The notes: generated by a model from the letters alone, not told the origin. A DNA stretch of 64,000 nucleotides from Phocaeicola intestinalis (GCF_014837065.1 NZ_JACSPP010000012.1:1-64000), one strand, 5' to 3'; shown: positions 16,901 to 25,854, numbered from the stretch's first letter. Translations and numbers: made by a program.

Positions 16901-19654
16901 ATGAGGCACAACTGCATATCCTTGGTAAGCTTGTTTCTGCTGCTGGCGCTGCTGGCGGGATGCTCCGGACAGCAACGGCGGTACGTCATCGGCGTGTCGC
17001 AGTGCAGCGACGACGAGTGGCGCGAGCAGATGAACCGGGAAATCACGCGCGAGGCGTTGTTTTATCCCGAGGCGGAAGTGGTGTTCCGCAGCGCGGGCGA
17101 TGACAACAAGCGGCAGATACACGACATCGAACTGCTGATGCGCAACAAGGTGGACCTGCTGGTGGTGTCGCCCAACGAGGCGGATGCCATTACGCCGGTT
17201 ATCGAGAAGGCATACAGCAAAGGGATTCCGGTGATATTGGTCGACCGGAAGATACATTCCAACCAATATACGGCGTATATTGGCGCCGACAATTATGCCA
17301 TTGGTTACAACGTGGGCGAATACATCGCCTCGCGCCTGCAAGGCAAGGGACGGGTGGTGGAGGTGACGGGGCTACGCGGCTCTACGCCTGCGGCGGAACG
17401 CCACCGGGGCATGACGGACGCCTTGCGCGAGTATCCCGACATACGGGTGACGGCTTCGGTGGATGCCGGCTGGAGGCGCGACCGTGCGCGCCTGGTGTTC
17501 GACTCGCTCTTGACGCACGCTCCGGAGATAGACATGGTGTTTGCGCACAACGACCGCATGGCGGCAGGTGCCTACGAGGCGGCGGTGAAGTACGGGCGCG
17601 AGAAGGAAATGCTGTTTGTGGGCATCGACGCGCTGGCGGGCGAGGGATATGGCGTGGAGCAGGTGGCAAGCGGGCAGCTCGACGCCACCTTTATTTATCC
17701 TACCGGCGGCGACCGGGTGATGCAGACGGCGATGGCTATCCTGACGGGGAAGCCTTACGAGCACGACGTTGCGCTCTCTTCGGCGTTGGTCAACAAGGGG
17801 AACGCGCGGGTGATGCGGATGCAGACCGGGCAAATCCGTCAGCTGGACGAGAAGATAGACATGCTGGACAAGAGGATAAACCATTTCCTTACCCGTTACG
17901 CTTCGCAGCGCGTTTTGCTGTACACGTGCGTGGTGATGCTGGCGTTGTTCGGCATCGCGTTGTTTGTCGCCGTGCGGGGCTTTTGGACAAAGAACCGGCT
18001 GAACGTGGAGTTGTCCGAGCAGAAGAAACAGCTGGAGGCGCAGCGCGACCAGCTTATCAGCCTTTCCAAGCAGCTGGAGGAGGCGACGCACGCCAAGCTG
18101 GCTTTCTTCACCAACGTGTCGCACGACTTCCGCACGCCGCTCACGCTGATAGCCGACCCCGTCGACCAGCTGGAGGCAAGCCAAAACCTGAACGAGCACG
18201 AGCGTTTCCTGCTCCGCATCGTGCATAAGAACGTGACGGTGCTGTTGCGCCTCGTCAATCAGATACTCGACTTCCGCAAGTTCGAGAGCGGCAAGCTGAA
18301 GATGTACCTTTCGGAGTTTGACATCGCCGGGGAGATGAACGAGTGGACCGAGGCTTTTCGCACGCTTTCCTATCGCAAGCATGTGCATTTCTCGGTGTCG
18401 GCTGCCCCTTCCGATGAGGGATATACGATGATAGCCGATGCCGGGAAGCTGGAGCGGATAACGTATAACCTGTTGTCGAACGCATTCAAGTTCACGCCCG
18501 AGAACGGACGGGTGGAGCTTGCCTTGTCGCAATTCGAGCACGGGGGGACACGCTGGCTGCGCTATCAGGTTTCGGATACCGGAGTGGGCATTTCCGCCGA
18601 GCACGTGCAGCACATCTTCGAGCGTTTTTACCAGATAGACGTGCATTATGCCGGTTCGGGCATCGGGCTGGCGTTGGTGAAGGCTTTCACCGAGATGCAC
18701 GGCGGCACGGTGAAGGTGGATTCGGCAGAAGGCAAGGGCACCATCTTTACGGTGGAGATGCCGATGAAGCAGGCGGGCACGCTTGCCGAAGGGCTGGAGA
18801 AGCAGGCGGTTCCGGCAAGCCTGAAAGAGGGAGCGGTGCTTTCCGCCGGTCAGGGAACGGTGCAGGCGTCTCCGGAAGCGGGCGAAGACGACCGGCGTGA
18901 AACGGTATTGGTCATCGATGACAATCAGGACGTGCGCGACTATGTCAGGTTGCTGCTGGAGAGGGAATACCGGGTGCTGGAGGCCTCCAACGGGCAGGAA
19001 GGGCTTCAGCAGGCGATGAAATACGTGCCCGATGCCATTATCTGCGACGTGATGATGCCGGTGATGGACGGCATGGAGTGTTGCCGGAGGCTGAAGTCGG
19101 AAGTGCAGACCTCGCACATCCCGGTGATGATGCTCACCGCCTATACGATGGACGAGCAGAAGGTGCAGGGATACGAGTGTGGGGCGGATTCGTACATCCT
19201 GAAACCTTTCAGTGCCAAGCTGCTGCAGGTGCGCCTGCGGAACCTGATAGACAACCGCCGCCGTCTGCAAAGCTTCTTTGCCGACCGTTCGGCTCTGAAA
19301 CAGGAGTCAATCAGCGAGGTGGACAAGGGTTTTGTGGAGAAACTGCGCGAGTTGATTGAAGCCCGTTTGGGCGATGCGGGTTTGAGTGTGGAAGACTTGG
19401 GTGGGGAATTAGGGCTGGGACGTGTCCAGCTTTACCGGAAGTCTAAGGCGTTGACCGGTTACTCGCCCAACGAACTGCTCCGCATCGCGCGGTTGAAACG
19501 TGCCGCATCGCTGCTGGCCTCTACCGACAAGACCATCGCCGAAATAACGTATGAAGTAGGTTTCAGTGCGCCTTCGTATTTCACCAAGTGCTATAAAGAC
19601 TACTTCGGCGAAAGCCCTACCGATTTCTTGAAGCGAATGAAGAATGAGGAATGA
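16901..19654 (+). CDS. Hybrid two-component sensor/regulator (HTCS) with periplasmic sugar-binding domain
   Basis: A 917-residue one-protein signalling system. An N-terminal signal/anchor with a lipobox-like LAGC (Cys21) precedes a type I periplasmic-binding-protein domain (about 27-315, RYVIGVSQCSDDEWR...), a membrane segment (about 337-361), and HisKA with His408 in NVSHDFRTPLTL. The HATPase has SNAFKFTPENG, DTGVGI and GSGIGLALV. The receiver has phospho-acceptor Asp716 in CDVMMPVMDG, and a C-terminal AraC helix-turn-helix follows (about 810-917). A PBP-like sensor is the design of B. thetaiotaomicron BT1754, which senses fructose. It probably activates the 5148-13975 locus. The gene is strongly GC-rich. 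Confidence 0.93.
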   Translation: MRHNCISLVSLFLLLALLAGCSGQQRRYVIGVSQCSDDEWREQMNREITREALFYPEAEVVFRSAGDDNKRQIHDIELLMRNKVDLLVVSPNEADAITPVIEKAYSKGIPVILVDRKIHSNQYTAYIGADNYAIGYNVGEYIASRLQGKGRVVEVTGLRGSTPAAERHRGMTDALREYPDIRVTASVDAGWRRDRARLVFDSLLTHAPEIDMVFAHNDRMAAGAYEAAVKYGREKEMLFVGIDALAGEGYGVEQVASGQLDATFIYPTGGDRVMQTAMAILTGKPYEHDVALSSALVNKGNARVMRMQTGQIRQLDEKIDMLDKRINHFLTRYASQRVLLYTCVVMLALFGIALFVAVRGFWTKNRLNVELSEQKKQLEAQRDQLISLSKQLEEATHAKLAFFTNVSHDFRTPLTLIADPVDQLEASQNLNEHERFLLRIVHKNVTVLLRLVNQILDFRKFESGKLKMYLSEFDIAGEMNEWTEAFRTLSYRKHVHFSVSAAPSDEGYTMIADAGKLERITYNLLSNAFKFTPENGRVELALSQFEHGGTRWLRYQVSDTGVGISAEHVQHIFERFYQIDVHYAGSGIGLALVKAFTEMHGGTVKVDSAEGKGTIFTVEMPMKQAGTLAEGLEKQAVPASLKEGAVLSAGQGTVQASPEAGEDDRRETVLVIDDNQDVRDYVRLLLEREYRVLEASNGQEGLQQAMKYVPDAIICDVMMPVMDGMECCRRLKSEVQTSHIPVMMLTAYTMDEQKVQGYECGADSYILKPFSAKLLQVRLRNLIDNRRRLQSFFADRSALKQESISEVDKGFVEKLRELIEARLGDAGLSVEDLGGELGLGRVQLYRKSKALTGYSPNELLRIARLKRAASLLASTDKTIAEITYEVGFSAPSYFTKCYKDYFGESPTDFLKRMKNEE

Positions 19655-19732
19655 AGAATCGCGCTTTGCGCAGAATAAAGAATTTTCATCCGCATGGAAT
19701 TCTTCATTCTGCGTTCTTCATTCTTCATTTAA
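19643..19732. repeat. Inverted repeat after the HTCS gene
   Basis: AATGAAGAATGAGGAATGAAG overlaps the end of the gene and is complementary to CTTCATTCTTCATT near 19717-19730. A nested pair, GCAGAATAAAGAATT / AATTCTTCATTCTGC, lies inside. It is either a terminator-like structure without a T-run or a REP-type repeat. Confidence 0.6.
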
Positions 19733-19737
19733 ATAGT

Positions 19738-19768
19738 TTTGTTTGCTCGAAAGAAATCCCTATCTTTG
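19738..19768 (+). promoter_or_regulatory. Full Bacteroides promoter of the DUF3256 gene
   Basis: TTTG at 19738-19741, a 19-base spacer and TATCTTTG at 19761-19768 match the -33/-7 consensus TTTG-N19-TAnnTTTG exactly. Transcription would start near 19775, 20 bases before the ATG. Confidence 0.8.
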
Positions 19769-19794
19769 GCGGGAAATAAAAAACGATAGTTAAG

Positions 19795-20442
19795 ATGAAA
19801 TGGATTATAGGACTTGTGTGTATGCTTTGCAGCATGAATTTGCAGGCACAAGATTTTAAATCATTATACATTGCTTTACCCGATTCGCTTTCTCCTTTGT
19901 TGACTAAAGTGAACCGGGAAGATTTCGGTGATTTTCTCGCCAGCAACATGAAAGCGGAGGTGAAAAACCGTTTCGGACAGACCTCGGAAATGCTGAAGTT
20001 GACAGACGATTACCTGTTAGTGCACGTCAGCAAGTCAAGTAGGGAAGAAATGAAACTGTTGCCGCTGAACGATTCGGTGAAAGTGGTGTGTGTGGTCCGT
20101 ACTTATTGTGGTCCTGTACCCGACAGTGAGGTCAAGTTTTATGATACGGCTTGGAATGAATTACCGGCAGCAGATTTTGTAACTTTGCCTGAAGAGAATG
20201 AATTTTATAAGTCTGTACTTTCTGAAACAGCTTCCGACTCTTTGCGTAACTTACGCCTGAATGCAGACATGTATCTGAAGGAAGTACGCTTGTCCGACAA
20301 AGACCTTTCGCTTTCAGTAAGTTACACCACCCCTCAATATATGGATAAAACTACGGCAGACAAGCTGAAATCTTATTTGATAAATGCTCCCATTGTGTAT
20401 ACATGGAGCAACGGTAAGTTCCTGAAAGTTAGTACTCAATAG
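19795..20442 (+). CDS. DUF3256 family protein, exported
   Basis: A 215-residue protein with a signal peptide ending LQAQ (residue ~19). The rest matches the Bacteroidetes DUF3256 family as I recall it (ALPDSLSPLLTKVNREDFGDF, a conserved VVRTYCGPVPDSEV segment). It is soluble and periplasmic or surface located. The function of the family is unknown. It converges with the long minus-strand secretion locus and marks its downstream border. Confidence 0.75.
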   Translation: MKWIIGLVCMLCSMNLQAQDFKSLYIALPDSLSPLLTKVNREDFGDFLASNMKAEVKNRFGQTSEMLKLTDDYLLVHVSKSSREEMKLLPLNDSVKVVCVVRTYCGPVPDSEVKFYDTAWNELPAADFVTLPEENEFYKSVLSETASDSLRNLRLNADMYLKEVRLSDKDLSLSVSYTTPQYMDKTTADKLKSYLINAPIVYTWSNGKFLKVSTQ

Positions 20443-20443
20443 A

Positions 20444-20481
20444 TAAGCACTCAATTTAGGGCATCCCCCTTTGAGTGCTTA
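20444..20481. terminator. Hairpin between DUF3256 gene and secretion locus
   Basis: TAAGCACTCAA (20444-20454) pairs perfectly with TTGAGTGCTTA (20471-20481). It lies between two converging genes, the expected site of a bidirectional terminator. T-runs are weak on both strands, so the call is tentative. Confidence 0.5.
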
Positions 20482-20509
20482 CGAAAATAGAATGCTTATA
20501 AGGGCATTA

Positions 20510-21691
20510 TTACCTTGAACGTACCGGAGTATAGCGCTTTATAGCCACTGTAAAATTTTTCTCAATTTGCTCTTTATTATATACGGTACGAACAACAATA
20601 TTACGCCTAACAACAGCAGTAGAAAAGCGGGCTGGCATAGTGAAAGACAAGCTTAATTCAGAATTTGCCTCAATATTTCCTTGCCATTCTCTAGAAGCAT
20701 TCGAACACTCTATAAAAATATGAACATTCTCATACTTAACATTTCCAATATTTTTCACTTTTATCTCAGCATGAGCCTGTCCTTTCGAATTTGCTTGCAA
20801 ATTTTGAGATACAATCCCAACCTGCAAATCATTTTCAAGCGATATTGTATCAATTGGTGCTATAACTTTTTTTACTATGTGTTTTTTAGGCTGTTGTATA
20901 AAAATAATAGAATCAGTCCCATTCTCGTATTTTGTAACACGCATAAGAGAGTCTAATGTTAAAATACCTTCTTTGAAAATCAATTTGGTAAAACTTCCAT
21001 CCTGGTTCTTTTCTATAAATGAGGATGAAGGAGATAATATTCTTTTTACTACAGCAAATGTTCCATCATCTGACTCTTGATATTGTTTGATGCCGTCATT
21101 GGTAACAATAATACATTCACCCTTATAAACAGAAGACCGAAAAAAAACTTTAACCTTTTTATCCCTCAATTTGTAATGTTCTGTTCCTTCTTTATCAATA
21201 TGCCTCCAGCCATCTTTATGCGTATAAACTGCAGCAAAGTTCTCTACAAAAGGAGCCACATCATCAAATTGAGTAGGAGATTTCTTCCCTAATGAAAAAA
21301 AGCCCTTTGCCTTGATACGTAAAGGATTTCCATTTTCGTCTATATATCCCCATTTATCTTCGCCAACAATAATATATCCATCATAAATATAACGATATTT
21401 AGGATGAACCTTGTATTCTGCATTAAACATTTTAGTAGCACCTAAGGAATCAACAATACCATGGATAAAACCATCTTTAGTGAGCAAAGCTTTTCCTTCA
21501 TGGAACAATATATCCTGATATTCTATCGAGACTATGACATTGTCATTTTTATCTATAATCCCATAATAATCACCACTTTTAACTTTATAAAGTCCATTTC
21601 CTACATCGGTTTTATCATCATAAGCAAATCCTTGAGCATAAACAGCAGAGAAATAACCGATTAATAATAATGACAAAAAAATCTTTCTCAT
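20510..21691 (-). CDS. Secreted WG-repeat protein (last gene of the T6SS block)
   Basis: A 393-residue protein with a signal peptide (ends VYAQ, ~residue 19). The N-terminal ~220 residues hold WG-type repeats (YGIIDKNDNVIV..., KWGYIDENGNPL, DGWRHIDKEGTEH), thought to mediate protein contacts. The last ~110 residues look like a CARDB/Ig-like sandwich (VGIVSQNLQANSKGQAHAEI, VKNIGNVKYENV). It follows a kinase gene by 9 bases. Kinase plus WG protein recurs at 43.7 kb, so a functional pair at the membrane/periplasm is inferred. Confidence 0.75.
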   Translation of the reverse strand: MRKIFLSLLLIGYFSAVYAQGFAYDDKTDVGNGLYKVKSGDYYGIIDKNDNVIVSIEYQDILFHEGKALLTKDGFIHGIVDSLGATKMFNAEYKVHPKYRYIYDGYIIVGEDKWGYIDENGNPLRIKAKGFFSLGKKSPTQFDDVAPFVENFAAVYTHKDGWRHIDKEGTEHYKLRDKKVKVFFRSSVYKGECIIVTNDGIKQYQESDDGTFAVVKRILSPSSSFIEKNQDGSFTKLIFKEGILTLDSLMRVTKYENGTDSIIFIQQPKKHIVKKVIAPIDTISLENDLQVGIVSQNLQANSKGQAHAEIKVKNIGNVKYENVHIFIECSNASREWQGNIEANSELSLSFTMPARFSTAVVRRNIVVRTVYNKEQIEKNFTVAIKRYTPVRSR

Positions 21692-21700
21692 AATTCAAAT

Positions 21701-23365
21701 CTATTTTAGTAATCCCCAAGCTTTTAAGGTTTCCGTATCGCTTTTTATAGCATTTATATATATATCGGTTGCCACATCATTGGACTCCTTAGCCCTTTTG
21801 ATAAACATTTCGTATAACTTTGTAATTAATTTATCCCCACTTGCCGGCAAATCCCCTGCAATCTTTTTTTCCATCAGATTATTAAATGCCCAATACACAG
21901 ACTTATAGTCTGCTGTATCAATTTCCATAGCTTTGAACAACCAATCATTGGCCTTATCCAAATCAGCTTCTATATTTAAGAAAGATTGACGCACGGTTGG
22001 CACATTAAAGAAGCGATTTCCTTTCGACAATGTAAGTCCACATTCAAACAATGCTATACTATTCAGTGTATCTTCTTGGATTATCTGACATAGTCCGGCA
22101 AACCCGGAATTTACTTCTGATGAATTGTTTGAATTAAGCAGATTGACATAATAATCTACTTTTGCTGGCGCAAATAAGCTATCTTCAACAAGTATCCTTA
22201 GTAATTCTTTTCCTTTTGTTTGAAGTTCAATGCTATCTTTCTGATTCAAAAAGGATAAAGCTTGATTGTACATTTCCACGCAGGTTGGTTGCCTAAGTGT
22301 AGGTTTTGCCACTTCTTTTTCAGACTCATTATAAAAGAGAAAACAGGCTACGCCAATTAATGCTACCACAACACATGCAAATCCGATCATAAACGGAACC
22401 AATTTTCTGTTTTTTTTATTGCCATTCGTTAGCACATGTTCCAAATCGACCCTAAATTCCGCTACAGAAGCATACCGCTTAGACTGTATTTTGTCTGTAG
22501 CTTTGCGGATAATTCTTTTCAAAGCAACATTGCGAACATCTTTCATCGGCAATGGGTCACGCAAATTGGCTGATAAAACATCTTGATCTGTGCCTGTAAA
22601 AGGTAAATGACCGGTACATAATTGATAAAGCAAAACGCCTAATGCATAGATATCAGTAGTATAACTTTGGTTTTTCACATCTCCAAGCACCAACTCTGGA
22701 GCGGCATAATTCACTTTTCCCATAAACACACCGGTTGCGGTCAAAGCCTTATCCACACTGCCGAGAGAAACAATCTGCTTACAAATCCCAAAATCAATAA
22801 GTTTAATCTTTCCATCTATGGTAATCATTATATTCGAAGGGTCAATATCCCTATGGATATACCCTTTATCATGCAACGCCATTAAACCGGATAAAATGGG
22901 CTTCATAATTCTAACAACCGCTGCATCACGATTCTGTAAATACTGACTGTAAATTTCTGCAGCAAATGGAATCTGCATGCCATTTTGGTCACAAGTAATT
23001 CCATTCATTACGTTTTCAAGGGTTACTCCTACCAACAATTCCATAATGACGTGGTAATGTACCTTAACTTTACCCCCGCTTTCTGTCTGGAACGTTGTTT
23101 CAACAAAACCGTACATCCGTATCAGATTGTCATTCTCCAATTGGATATTGGCTTCCCTTCTGGCACGTTCGACAACATGTTCAGGTATATTCTCATAGAT
23201 AGCCTTAATCGCGACAGGCATCTTTTCTCCTGTTCTTTCTATTACACGGAATCCTTTGAATACACGCCCCATGCCTCCCTCTCCTAAAGGAATAGCATCT
23301 GTATCATATTCATAATATATACCATTCCGCTTTTCTATTTCGCCTTGTAGTCTTATGATATTCAT
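21701..23365 (-). CDS. Transmembrane Ser/Thr kinase 4 of the T6SS block
   Basis: A 554-residue kinase of the Hanks type. The start is ATG 23365 (MNIIRLQGEIEKRNG), which aligns with the N-termini of the two sister kinases; the frame continues 24 codons upstream, but that part lies in repeat DNA. GEGGMG is at 28-33 and VAIK Lys54 follows. The catalytic loop is HRDIDPSN (Asp where most Ser/Thr kinases have Lys) and the DFG is intact. A single membrane segment (FMIGFACVVVALIGVACFLF, about residues 345-367) follows. The C-terminal ~185 residues are helical, TPR/Sel1-like and predicted periplasmic. Confidence 0.88.
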   Translation of the reverse strand: MNIIRLQGEIEKRNGIYYEYDTDAIPLGEGGMGRVFKGFRVIERTGEKMPVAIKAIYENIPEHVVERARREANIQLENDNLIRMYGFVETTFQTESGGKVKVHYHVIMELLVGVTLENVMNGITCDQNGMQIPFAAEIYSQYLQNRDAAVVRIMKPILSGLMALHDKGYIHRDIDPSNIMITIDGKIKLIDFGICKQIVSLGSVDKALTATGVFMGKVNYAAPELVLGDVKNQSYTTDIYALGVLLYQLCTGHLPFTGTDQDVLSANLRDPLPMKDVRNVALKRIIRKATDKIQSKRYASVAEFRVDLEHVLTNGNKKNRKLVPFMIGFACVVVALIGVACFLFYNESEKEVAKPTLRQPTCVEMYNQALSFLNQKDSIELQTKGKELLRILVEDSLFAPAKVDYYVNLLNSNNSSEVNSGFAGLCQIIQEDTLNSIALFECGLTLSKGNRFFNVPTVRQSFLNIEADLDKANDWLFKAMEIDTADYKSVYWAFNNLMEKKIAGDLPASGDKLITKLYEMFIKRAKESNDVATDIYINAIKSDTETLKAWGLLK

Positions 23366-23382
23366 TTGAAATGTAATTTTAT

Positions 23383-23544
23383 ATGAATGTCCGCATTCGG
23401 CCAATATATGCCCTCTGAGAACGAAGATATACTTCATCAGCAGTTTAATATATACTGCAACTGCCTACGAAGATATACTTCATCGGCCAACGAAGTATAT
23501 CTTCATTTTCAACGTGGCCAAATTGGCAAATTGTGGACATTCAT
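23383..23544. repeat. Dispersed intergenic repeat element, copy 2, with 23-bp tandem units
   Basis: Outer inverted ends lie at 23383-23404 (ATGAATGTCCGCATTC...) and 23523-23544. Inside, GAAGATATACTTC occurs at 23423 and 23469, a degenerate copy (10 of 13) at 23446, and the inverted copy GAAGTATATCTTC at 23492, all exactly 23 bases apart. It is homologous to 4490-4579. It sits in the 185-base gap between the pseudokinase gene and kinase 4, within the operon. Confidence 0.8.
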
Positions 23545-23550
23545 TTAATT

Positions 23551-24849
23551 TTAATATGCTTCTACTCTCAGTTTTACATTACCTATAGATATAATATCCC
23601 CGGGAATTATTTTACTTCCCTCTTCTGTGACTTCCTTTGAATTAATGTACGTGCCATTCAAAGAACGAGCCCAATTCCCTTGTACTTCTTTATCCCACTG
23701 CCCATCGCGAAGATACCACGTTTCGGTTTCATCATCCCATTCAAGCGTGCAATGACGACGGGATATATACGAAGAAACAGGTTCGGATAATTGAATCTGG
23801 TTGAATATGGAGTCATCTTTTCTCCCCAAGGTTATAATTCTTTTGGGTGACGGCATGATTTCCGGCAGACGGTAACATTTTCCCCAGTCATTTCCTTGCA
23901 TCACATGAAGCATGATGCCATTTAATATTGCATTTGGAGCTTCTACTTGGCTACCTTGTACGGCAATATATGGATATTCATTCCCTGGAAGTTTCTCCAA
24001 CAATTCATCAACACTTCCTGCACGGCTGTGAGGGTCGGCAGACAAGCATGCTTCCAATATGTTCATCCACATCTCCCGCTGTTCGTTTCGGAATAAGATA
24101 TTTCTATTCCAGTCATCGCTTTGTACACGAGTCTGATAATGTATCCAATCTGATTCTGTAACCAACTTCCCATAAGGCAATTCACCGGTCAGCATAAAGA
24201 ACAATATCACGCCGAAAGAAAATATGTCAACCGAAGGAAGTATAGTGGCATATCGTTCTAATCGGTAAAGTTCTGGAGCCTGATAAGCCAATGCTTTATC
24301 AATGAAATGCGAATGCAGTGTCTTATTCTTGCTCGCCAATAAGTTGGCTCTGCCACCAAGTATTACATAATTGGTTAACTTAACACGATTGCCATCAGCT
24401 ATAAGGATGTTTTCCGGAGTTAGCTGACAATGTACCTTCCCCGATTTGTGCAGGTCTCGCAATCCATATAGTATTTCTTTGGCAGTCTTTACGATATCCA
24501 ACCTTTGGCTCCTGATAAGATGAGATAAATCCAAGGACTTGCAATATTCCAAAAGCAGATAAGGATTGCCGTTTACCATACCTGTGTGTACGATATTGGT
24601 AAGGTAATTGCTCTTTATCTGACAACTCTTTATTTCATTATCAGCCGAGAGCAACATCTTTTGGCGAAGACTGGGCTCCACTTCCCAAAGCTTTAGCAAC
24701 TTCAGGATGTACTCATTACCGGATGTATCATTCACCTTAAACTTTTGGTCACTCCGAGTAGAATTAAGTACCCTTTCTACCCGGAATTTCCCATCTATCA
24801 TATCGTGCATGCGAAAATCGCAGCGTTGAGCTGAATTTTTTATCATCAT
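23551..24849 (-). CDS. Pseudokinase fused to an FHA domain
   Basis: 432 residues. Residues ~20-310 keep the protein-kinase layout (EIKSCQIKSNYLTNIVHTG, LLLEYC, YQAPELYRL, DIFSFGVILFFMLTGELPYG), but the catalytic loop reads HCQLTPEN (140-147) instead of HRDxxxxN, DFG is replaced by TNY (159-161), and no glycine loop is seen. It is therefore predicted catalytically dead. The C-terminal ~100 residues are an intact FHA domain (LGR, SRRH, LNGTYIN) that should bind phospho-threonine. The ATG overlaps the preceding gene by 4 bases. Likely a scaffold in the phosphorylation network. Confidence 0.82.
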   Translation of the reverse strand: MMIKNSAQRCDFRMHDMIDGKFRVERVLNSTRSDQKFKVNDTSGNEYILKLLKLWEVEPSLRQKMLLSADNEIKSCQIKSNYLTNIVHTGMVNGNPYLLLEYCKSLDLSHLIRSQRLDIVKTAKEILYGLRDLHKSGKVHCQLTPENILIADGNRVKLTNYVILGGRANLLASKNKTLHSHFIDKALAYQAPELYRLERYATILPSVDIFSFGVILFFMLTGELPYGKLVTESDWIHYQTRVQSDDWNRNILFRNEQREMWMNILEACLSADPHSRAGSVDELLEKLPGNEYPYIAVQGSQVEAPNAILNGIMLHVMQGNDWGKCYRLPEIMPSPKRIITLGRKDDSIFNQIQLSEPVSSYISRRHCTLEWDDETETWYLRDGQWDKEVQGNWARSLNGTYINSKEVTEEGSKIIPGDIISIGNVKLRVEAY

Positions 24850-25412
24850 CTTGCATTCTTATTTACATAATGTATAATCAAGTTTTTCCCTTGTTCTTTC
24901 AATATAGGATGCTCAACACGATGAAGAATACTTCTTTTTCTATCATAGGAACACTCTTTCATTGATTTAGGAATTTGACCATTAGGGAAACATGAACGAA
25001 ACTTTATAAAGTCTTCTTCTGTCCATCCGTAGTAGAAATCATTCAACCAAGGTTTTTCTCTGTATTCTTTGGGAACTGATTTTTCATTGCTATCTGAATG
25101 ATTCGTAAACCTCATATCTTCTGGCTCTATATATGCAACATCAATAAAAACATGAACCGTTTTATGTGGCGAAGATTCTGCATAAGAACGCGACAACTTT
25201 TCCCATTCTGGCAATTCATTTTGATACCATATTTCACGAGATGATTTTCCCAACTTTTCAAGATTGCGCCTTTGCTTTTTAAGCGTCTTTTCTTTATACT
25301 CTGCTATATGGGTACTTTCAAGCACTAAGTATCCATTTTCAGAAGCAAATTTTTGCGCTTCTTCTTTTGCGCCATTACCAGACCAAAAGACATGTATTTT
25401 ATCATTAGCCAT
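24846..25412 (-). CDS. Unknown protein with polymorphic-toxin-like N-terminus (candidate effector)
   Basis: A 188-residue soluble protein without signal or membrane segment. The pattern HVFWSGNGAKEEAQKFASENG..LEST, then WEKLSRSYAESSPHKTVHVFID, recalls C-terminal toxin domains of some Rhs/T6SS proteins (VFWSG...A..FA...G..TLE.T ... W...S..YA.GA.G.V). That likeness is from memory and weak. No obvious immunity gene follows; the next gene is the pseudokinase-FHA, overlapping by 4 bases. It could instead be a structural or regulatory part of the machine. Confidence 0.45.
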   Translation of the reverse strand: MANDKIHVFWSGNGAKEEAQKFASENGYLVLESTHIAEYKEKTLKKQRRNLEKLGKSSREIWYQNELPEWEKLSRSYAESSPHKTVHVFIDVAYIEPEDMRFTNHSDSNEKSVPKEYREKPWLNDFYYGWTEEDFIKFRSCFPNGQIPKSMKECSYDRKRSILHRVEHPILKEQGKNLIIHYVNKNAR

Positions 25413-25416
25413 AGTA

Positions 25417-25854
25417 TTATTGCTTTCTTGATTTTATATTAAACTCAAATAATCTATCCCCCATTCTTATTATGTCACCAGGCTCAAGTTTTATACCAGC
25501 TCCAGCATGAACGTATGTTGAATTGTCGCGAGAGCGATCCTCAATGAACCAATGACCATCCGAGAAGAATAGGCAAGCCTGTTCTTCATCATCAATGGTC
25601 GTATCACGCGAAACGGTATTCTGACGAGAAAGATAAACCTCGGTACCTTCATCGTAAACTTTTTCAGTCATTTCTCTTTCACCCGGTAACGAAATTGGCC
25701 GTAAAGTGCAACAAGGTATTTCATCCTCGTCATACCATTCCTCTTCTGTCGCTGCTACAGGAGCAACAATCTCGTCAGGCATTTCTGCCAAGCAATTCGG
25801 GCAAGCGTGCATCCCGTTTATTACGGGGTAGCCACAATTATTACATTGTATCAT
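25417..25854 (-). CDS. Zinc-ribbon plus FHA-like protein
   Basis: 145 residues. The N-terminal zinc ribbon is CNNCGYPV....CPNC (Cys 4, 7, 18, 21). An acidic linker leads to an FHA-like C-terminus (EVYLSRQNTVSRDTTID..., DRSRDNSTYVHAG, LEPGDIIRMGDRLFEF). The canonical Gly-Arg and Ser-x-x-His of FHA domains are not conserved, while the Asn-Ser-Thr loop is, so phosphopeptide binding is uncertain. It sits between the candidate pore protein and the candidate toxin gene, all within about 5 bases of each other. Confidence 0.7.
   Translation of the reverse strand: MIQCNNCGYPVINGMHACPNCLAEMPDEIVAPVAATEEEWYDEDEIPCCTLRPISLPGEREMTEKVYDEGTEVYLSRQNTVSRDTTIDDEEQACLFFSDGHWFIEDRSRDNSTYVHAGAGIKLEPGDIIRMGDRLFEFNIKSRKQ

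Noticed and set aside
17372-19270. 632-codon open frame opposite the sensor-kinase gene
   Set aside because: It is a shadow frame caused by GC-rich codons; the product is rich in His/Arg/Gln with no domain pattern, while the plus strand encodes a complete HTCS protein.
23366-23437. 24-codon N-terminal extension of kinase 4
   Set aside because: It is translated from the intergenic repeat element and is absent from the aligned sister kinases; the ATG at 23365 matches their N-termini.
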